Positions 12,603-17,189 of a stretch of DNA of 17,189 nt are shown piece after piece (position 1 is the stretch's first letter; each line of letters begins with the position of its first letter). The notes under the pieces are model-generated. The model was not told the DNA's origin and did no database searches. It worked only from the letters and a program-made list of their open reading frames with translations. The DNA comes from Clostridia bacterium (GTDB lineage: Bacteria; Bacillota; Clostridia; Oscillospirales; Acutalibacteraceae), in NCBI GenBank assembly GCA_900769775.1, contig CAAGHT010000012.1:1-17189 (forward strand), given 5' to 3'. Position numbers and translations under genes: made by a program.

Positions 12603-14210
12603 ATGAACCGAGAAAAAATATTCGAGGAATACCGCCGTGCAGTCGCCTTTAAATCGGCTCTCGGCAATCGCGGACTTTATGAGCAGACGGCGATAAACGA
12701 AAGATTTTTTGCGGGTGACCAGTGGCACGGGGTAGCCGTCGGCTCCGACAGACCCCTTGTCCGTCACAATGTTATCAAGCGAATCGGCGACTTTAAAATG
12801 TCTCAGCTTGTATCAGGCAAGGTGACCATCAAATATTCTGCCGAGGGTGCTCCCATTACCGCCGCCGACCTTAAAAAGGTAAATGAGGAAAGGCGTCTTT
12901 TGTCCACGAGAGCTACCTCGCTTTTTGCTCCCATAAAGAGTGAAAACGAAACGGCTCTTGTGGTCTCTGCCCTCAATTCCTACCGTGAAACAGTAGCAAG
13001 AAGAGTGGGGCTTTCAGAGCTTCTTGACACAGCTCTCAAAAATGCCTTTATCTCGGGCAGCGGCTATATCTACACCTATTTTGACCCAACCGTCCGTACC
13101 GGACTTTATGCCGATAAGCCGGGCGGCAAGCCGATTATGGGAGATATTGCGGCAGAGGTTATCAGAGCAGAAAATGTTTATTTCGGAGACCCTGCCTGCA
13201 CTAAAATTCAGTCTCAGCCCTATATCATTCTTGCCGAAAAAAAGCCCCTTTCGGAAATTGTTTTCGAGGCGGAAAAGGCGGGGGTTGAGCTTCCCGAATT
13301 TTCTGAGCAGGAGCTCTCGTCAAAGCAGTTGCTTCTCACAAAGCTCAGAAAGAAGAGGCTCTCTGACGGCAGTGTCCGCGTTTTTGCAACCAAGGTGTGC
13401 GAAAAGTTTACCGTCAGAGAGGAATGGGATATCGGAGTCAGAATGTATCCCCTTTCTCAGTTTGTCTGGGAGCCACGCGACAACAATGCCTACGGTGACA
13501 GCGAAGTTACCTATCTTATACCCAATCAGATTGCGATAAACCGAATGATTACGGCGAGCGTCTGGTCGGCTATGACAACAGGTATGCCCCTTATGGTGGT
13601 AAACGGTGAGCTTGTGCCCGAGGATATTACCAACGACCCCGGACAGATTATCCGCGTTTGGGGCACGGCAGAGGAGATTGGCTCGGCGGTGCGTTTTATC
13701 CAGCCGCCCGATTTCTCTTTAGGCTACAACGAGTCGGTTACCTCACTTATCGAAAACACCCTCTCACAGAGCGGTGCTACAAATGCCGCTCTCGGCGACA
13801 CCGAGGCACGTAACACCTCGGCAATTATTGAGCTTCGTGATGCATCAAGTCAGCCGCTTGCCCTGCTTAAAAACAGATATCACCGCTTCCTTGAGGATAT
13901 TTCACTTATCTGGGCGGAATTTTTTGTGACTATGTACGGCAGGCGAAGCCTTAAAATTACCGATGAAAACGGCGAGTGGTATTTCCCCTTTGACGCGGCA
14001 AAATACCGCGACCTTCTGCTCTCTGTTTCGGTAGTGGTACGCGAATCGGTAAGCAAAACCGAGGCTGATTCCCTCGCCCTTTTATCCAGCCTTTTTGAAA
14101 AGGGTGCGATTTCGGCTTCACAGTATATTGAGAGGCTCCCGAGCGGCATTTTGCCCGACAAGGAAGAGCTTGCGAGGAAATTGGAGGTAGGAAAAAATGA
14201 AAGCATTTGA
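12603..14210 (+). CDS. Portal protein (podovirus/P22-like)
   Basis: 535 aa. The N terminus (YEQTAINERFFAGDQWHGVA, then RPLVRHNVIKRIGDFKMSQL) follows the typical portal pattern of an aromatic FxGDQW motif followed by N-x-I. Next come a wing region (SGSGYIYTYFDPTV), NVYFGDPACTKIQ, and a long helical stem with QSGATNAALGDTEARN and SAIIELRDASSQPL, as in dodecameric portals. A C-terminal helical region follows. It forms the DNA-translocation ring that binds TerL and the adaptor. RBS AGAAAGGA precedes the ATG. It lies downstream of the capsid gene rather than between terL and capsid, and is separated from it by a terminator. Its stop is 14 bases inside the next gene. Confidence 0.85.
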   Translation: MNREKIFEEYRRAVAFKSALGNRGLYEQTAINERFFAGDQWHGVAVGSDRPLVRHNVIKRIGDFKMSQLVSGKVTIKYSAEGAPITAADLKKVNEERRLLSTRATSLFAPIKSENETALVVSALNSYRETVARRVGLSELLDTALKNAFISGSGYIYTYFDPTVRTGLYADKPGGKPIMGDIAAEVIRAENVYFGDPACTKIQSQPYIILAEKKPLSEIVFEAEKAGVELPEFSEQELSSKQLLLTKLRKKRLSDGSVRVFATKVCEKFTVREEWDIGVRMYPLSQFVWEPRDNNAYGDSEVTYLIPNQIAINRMITASVWSAMTTGMPLMVVNGELVPEDITNDPGQIIRVWGTAEEIGSAVRFIQPPDFSLGYNESVTSLIENTLSQSGATNAALGDTEARNTSAIIELRDASSQPLALLKNRYHRFLEDISLIWAEFFVTMYGRRSLKITDENGEWYFPFDAAKYRDLLLSVSVVVRESVSKTEADSLALLSSLFEKGAISASQYIERLPSGILPDKEELARKLEVGKNESI

Positions 14211-14538
14211 CCTTTTAGAGCAGGCTGTTCTGCTCGCAGGGGGCACCACTCCCGATGAGCTTCTTCGCAAAACGGGTGTCAGCATTATAAATACCATCTT
14301 GACCGACCTGTCGGTGGCACCAATTACCACCCTTGGCGATGAGCTCGACTTTTCCCATCAGGGCTATTTTACGGTTGCCATGTCGGGTGTTGCGATGCTG
14401 CTTTCGGTAATGTGGGGTGACGATGCGGGAGCTTCGAGCTTTTGCGAGGTATATAACAGCTCGAGAAGCCGCCTTTTAAAGAAAATTTCCGAGCGTAAAG
14501 CCACTCATTTCGGAGGTGACGGCAATGAGGATTTCTAA
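14197..14538 (+). CDS. Probable head-tail adaptor
   Basis: 113 aa, mostly helical, overlapping the portal gene at its start and the tail nozzle gene at its end. RBS GGAGG is at nine-base spacing to ATG. The size, helical character (FDLLEQAVLLAGG at the N terminus, FCEVYNSSRSRLLKKISERK near the C terminus) and position directly after portal fit a P22 gp4-like or gp6-like adaptor that seals the portal ring. There is no motif decisive by itself, so the call is positional. Confidence 0.65.
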   Translation: MKAFDLLEQAVLLAGGTTPDELLRKTGVSIINTILTDLSVAPITTLGDELDFSHQGYFTVAMSGVAMLLSVMWGDDAGASSFCEVYNSSRSRLLKKISERKATHFGGDGNEDF

Positions 14539-16411
14539 AAGAGCATCTGACGCCCGATACCTCGAGGTCGACCTTAAAAAGGGCTTTTTTGAGGGTAAAA
14601 ATGTTTATTTCAGTGAAAAGGGAGTTGCCGCGAGACCGGGTATTTGTCCAACCGACTTTTTATTTACACCATGGGAATTTGCCGACGGCTACACAGAATT
14701 TACCCTGACCGACCTTATTGTCTCTATCGGCGGGACAAAAAAGCAAATCGCAGTTTGTATGGAGGATGACGGATACAGTAATATCCATTACCATATTTTT
14801 GCCCTCTCGGCAGAGGGTAAACAATCGCTCGGCACTGTTTCCTTTTCGAGAGCCAGCTCAGACAGCTTTTTTGCTCCTGCTTCCTTTATCATTTTTGACG
14901 GCAAACCTACAGTTGGCAGCGGAATTTACTTTTTTGCGCGACTTGTCTCGGACGGCGAGCCCGATTACCACCGCGTTTTGGAGCTGTCAAAGGACAAAAC
15001 CTCTTGGCTAACCCTGCCGCAAGATGCTTTTTACATTCCTACCCTGCTTATAAACGGCAGAGGGGGGCTGGCGGCAAAGGCTCTTGGCGAGGGGGTTCGC
15101 CTTTCGGCAGAGATAGCTCCCGAAAGCCTTAACCTTATGTCGGCAAAATACCGAGCAGGCTTTACGGCAGACGGCTACTCCTACTCTTTTAAAATGCCGA
15201 AATATCCCCTTGTCGGAGAGATAAAATGCGAGCTGCCTCTTCCGAGCGGAAGCACCGTGAGCTGGACCATCCCGAGCGGAGAGGTCATTTCAGAGGCGGT
15301 TATTATAGATGATATCCCCTATAAGCTCAGAGTTATGCGCGAGGAGGGAACGATAATTACCGACGGAGAAAAGCTTTGCACTCCGCTTCCCTTTTTCGGA
15401 GCCGAAAACAATCTGCATTTCACCCTTTCGGTTGACAATTCCACTACTCTCCCAAAAGCTTGCTCTTTTACAAAAAGCTGTAAAATCTTTGCGAGCGCAG
15501 AGAGTGAAAGTGGCGCCGTAGCCGTGTTTTCAGGGAGCCGTCTTGACCCCTCTTTGATTGTTTGGAGCTCTCCCAATTGTCCCCTCTATTTCCCCGAGAA
15601 AAACAGCTTTTCAGCAGCAAGCGCCGTAACCAATTTAAAGTCGATTGGTGACCGACTGCTTATTTTCGATAAATATTCCATAACCGCGGCCAAGGCTTCG
15701 GTTGGTTCGGCTCTCTGTGAGGGCGCCAAGCCCCAAATCAGCCTTTTATCGACCAAAAAACAGGAGCTGTCCTCGGCAATTATCCCCGAGACAATTGCGA
15801 AGAAGGAGAATAAGCTGCTCTTTTGCACGCTTGACGGAAATATCTATTCTGTCGACAGTGCGCTCACGCTCTCTTCTCTTGCGGTATGCGAGGGTATGAC
15901 CCCCGAAAAGGGGGCTATGCTTAATGATAAATATTTTCTGTCAGAGGGCAGTCGCGCAGTCATACTCGACCCCGGCTTCAGAAAAATTTTCGAGTGGGAG
16001 CTGCCGCTGTCAATTCTGTCGGCATCAAGCATTTCGGGCAAAACTGTTTTTTATGCGAGCGACGGCGACGGCGGAATTTTCGGTTTTACCCTTGAGGGAG
16101 ATGCAGATGAATTCTACCTGAGTGAAAGCGGCGGCACAAGGCTTATTACAAAGCAGATTGAAGCCACCTTTACGGCAAGTCTTATAAGCTCCCCTCGTTG
16201 CGGAAAGCTGTATGAGCTTTCGATTGATGCTCAAAAGTGCGGCGTGACCGAGTTTTTATCCGAGGATAAGTCTCTCGCACGCTTCAGCGGCTCTGTCCAC
16301 AGGCTTTTCCCCTCGGTGCTCTTCCACACACTAAACGCCCGTTTTAGCTTTTCGGGCGGAGCAGAGCTTTATAAGGCGATGCTCAGATATTCAAATTTTA
16401 CAAAACTTTAA
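14525..16411 (+). CDS. Phage tail stabilisation / nozzle-like protein (P22 gp10-like)
   Basis: 628 aa from ATG 14525, which has GGAGGTG (14512-14518) at six-base spacing; a GTG at 14516 is part of that ribosome site and is rejected. It is beta-rich with many short Gly-aromatic repeats. SPNCPLYFP at about residues 349-357 and GDRLLIFDKYSI at about 375-386 match the general pattern of podovirus stabilisation proteins (Asp/Ser-Pro-LYFP, then LLVF..SI). The N terminus repeats FxGK/FxEKG-like elements. The protein would form the lower tail hub below portal and adaptor. A beta-propeller fold is likely. There is no enzymatic motif. This assignment is a key reason for proposing a short tail; confidence is moderate. 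Confidence 0.6.
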   Translation: MRISKRASDARYLEVDLKKGFFEGKNVYFSEKGVAARPGICPTDFLFTPWEFADGYTEFTLTDLIVSIGGTKKQIAVCMEDDGYSNIHYHIFALSAEGKQSLGTVSFSRASSDSFFAPASFIIFDGKPTVGSGIYFFARLVSDGEPDYHRVLELSKDKTSWLTLPQDAFYIPTLLINGRGGLAAKALGEGVRLSAEIAPESLNLMSAKYRAGFTADGYSYSFKMPKYPLVGEIKCELPLPSGSTVSWTIPSGEVISEAVIIDDIPYKLRVMREEGTIITDGEKLCTPLPFFGAENNLHFTLSVDNSTTLPKACSFTKSCKIFASAESESGAVAVFSGSRLDPSLIVWSSPNCPLYFPEKNSFSAASAVTNLKSIGDRLLIFDKYSITAAKASVGSALCEGAKPQISLLSTKKQELSSAIIPETIAKKENKLLFCTLDGNIYSVDSALTLSSLAVCEGMTPEKGAMLNDKYFLSEGSRAVILDPGFRKIFEWELPLSILSASSISGKTVFYASDGDGGIFGFTLEGDADEFYLSESGGTRLITKQIEATFTASLISSPRCGKLYELSIDAQKCGVTEFLSEDKSLARFSGSVHRLFPSVLFHTLNARFSFSGGAELYKAMLRYSNFTKL

Positions 16412-16423
16412 AGGAGGAAAATT

Positions 16424-17189
16424 ATGTCAGTAAGAAAATATGAATTTACCGTTTCGGCAGATTCCGAGGGCGTTTTAAGGCGCGTTTGGGGCGGCATTCA
16501 GTTTGAGGATAAGGCCACCGAATTTTGCTTTAAGCCCGACCCTGCTCTGCTTTTGGCGGCAGGAGACGACGCCCTTTGCAGAATTGATATTAACTCTGCT
16601 TCGGGGTGGGATCCCTCCGAAACGCTAAGTCCGAACTCATCGGGCTACTACTGTCGCACTATTCCCTATTCGGCAACACGCTTTGGCGGAGAAATCGAGA
16701 TTGCTTTCGTTATCTCAAATGAAAACTGCGAGATTTTGTCCTATCCTGTTCGCGCATATTTTACCGAGATGAGCCGCTCTCCCCGTTCGGAGGAGAAGGT
16801 ATATGAGAACATATCGGGAATGGAACAAGAAGTTAAGCTTCACGCCGAGGGAGTTTCTGCGGAGCTGAAACGATGCGAGGAGCTTCGGGGCGAGGTCGCC
16901 TATTACCACACTGCCGTTGGCGGAATGAAAGAGGATATTCTCGCCGCAGGGGTTTCTGCCGAGGAGCTCGAGGCAACAAAAAACGAGGCGGAAGCGCTTA
17001 TCGCAGAGGTTGAGGCTAAGCTCGAGGCCGGAGAATTCAAGGGAGAAAAGGGAGAGGCTGCCGTAACCGACCAAACCTACAACCCCGAAAGCCCCAACGC
17101 GCAGAGCGGTATTGCCGTTGCAGAAGCGTTGTCTGAAATCGGTGGTGGACATAAAGAATACGAGCTTTTGTGTGATACAACCATAACAG
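16424..17189 (+). CDS. BppU-like baseplate/tail-fibre protein, truncated by window end
   Basis: An open frame of 255 codons with no stop, running off the end. ATG 16424 follows AAAGGAGG closely. Residues 1-118 look like a beta-sandwich N terminus (VRKYEFTVSADSEGVL, then YYCRTIPYSAT and IEIAFVISN) of the kind that attaches receptor-binding proteins. Residues 120-200 are Glu/Ala/Lys-rich coiled coil. GEFKGEKGEAAV (203-214) is a very short collagen-like element. YNPESPNAQSGIAVAEAL (219-236) is the TYNPES.NAQSG.AVAEAV-type motif of fibre trimerisation regions. The C-terminal receptor-binding part is missing. It probably forms trimers attached below the nozzle. Confidence 0.85.
   Translation, partial: MSVRKYEFTVSADSEGVLRRVWGGIQFEDKATEFCFKPDPALLLAAGDDALCRIDINSASGWDPSETLSPNSSGYYCRTIPYSATRFGGEIEIAFVISNENCEILSYPVRAYFTEMSRSPRSEEKVYENISGMEQEVKLHAEGVSAELKRCEELRGEVAYYHTAVGGMKEDILAAGVSAEELEATKNEAEALIAEVEAKLEAGEFKGEKGEAAVTDQTYNPESPNAQSGIAVAEALSEIGGGHKEYELLCDTTIT

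Larger units (their letters stand above)
9062..17189 (+). mobile_element. Prophage packaging and virion module (right end outside window)
   Basis: All genes from 9190 to the window end are rightward, overlapping or nearly so, and encode virion assembly: terminase subunits, scaffold, capsid, portal, adaptor, nozzle and fibre. Codon use resembles the flanking host genes, suggesting an adapted prophage. No att site, integrase, repressor, holin or lysin is visible in this part. The left boundary is not defined; the sequence change between 8940 and 9061 is the best estimate. Confidence 0.85.

Overview
The window looks like a contig from a low-to-mid-GC Bacillota, probably a gut Clostridia/Oscillospirales-type organism. 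Reasons: strong GGAGG-type ribosome sites throughout, consensus sigma-A promoters, use of TTG/GTG starts, a PfoR-type PTS IIC, an L-sorbose-1-phosphate-reductase-like enzyme beside a mannitol-1-phosphate dehydrogenase, and a Tn916/ICE-style integrase. This taxonomic call is inference; there is no rRNA or marker gene. The first 42 bases are Illumina adapter, so the left end is a raw contig end and the first biological base is 43.

Region 1 (43-1840): the start of a TetR regulator (leftward, cut by the contig end) and a tyrosine recombinase (rightward). The recombinase sits inside a pair of perfect 26-bp INVERTED repeats (380-405 and 1765-1790). A candidate leftward promoter lies just inside the left repeat and points at tetR, and a strong terminator lies just outside the right repeat. 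This is the most interesting locus: a possible self-contained invertible promoter cassette.

Region 2 (1840-6421): host housekeeping genes. A leftward pair (histidine phosphatase, ruvX) diverges from a tightly overlapping rightward operon (PTS IIC, nth, tcdA). That operon is followed by a broken gene resembling a polysaccharide deacetylase, with one frameshift and one in-frame stop.

Region 3 (6389-7003): a compact cassette of an XRE regulator and a divergent 54-aa small protein. It has a perfect consensus promoter with an operator-like palindrome in its spacer, and it is bounded by two identical 31-bp terminator hairpins.

Region 4 (7007-8928): a leftward polyol/ketose-phosphate operon. A zinc-type dehydrogenase (L-sorbose-1-phosphate-reductase-like) is followed by an mtlD pseudogene that is frameshifted and apparently lacks its middle.

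Region 5 (about 9024-17189, running off the end): the morphogenesis module of a prophage, all rightward and tightly packed: terS, terL, a 52-aa membrane protein, a scaffold-like protein, a major capsid protein with a C-terminal Ig-like domain, a terminator, portal, head-tail adaptor, a gp10-like tail nozzle protein and a BppU-like fibre or baseplate protein. The absence of tail-tube, tape-measure and sheath genes between adaptor and fibre, together with a nozzle-type protein, suggests a short-tailed (podovirus-like) particle. Portal downstream of capsid is an unusual order. No lysogeny, replication or lysis genes of this prophage are in the window, and the integrase at 594 is separated from it by about 7 kb of host genes, so it is probably not its integrase.
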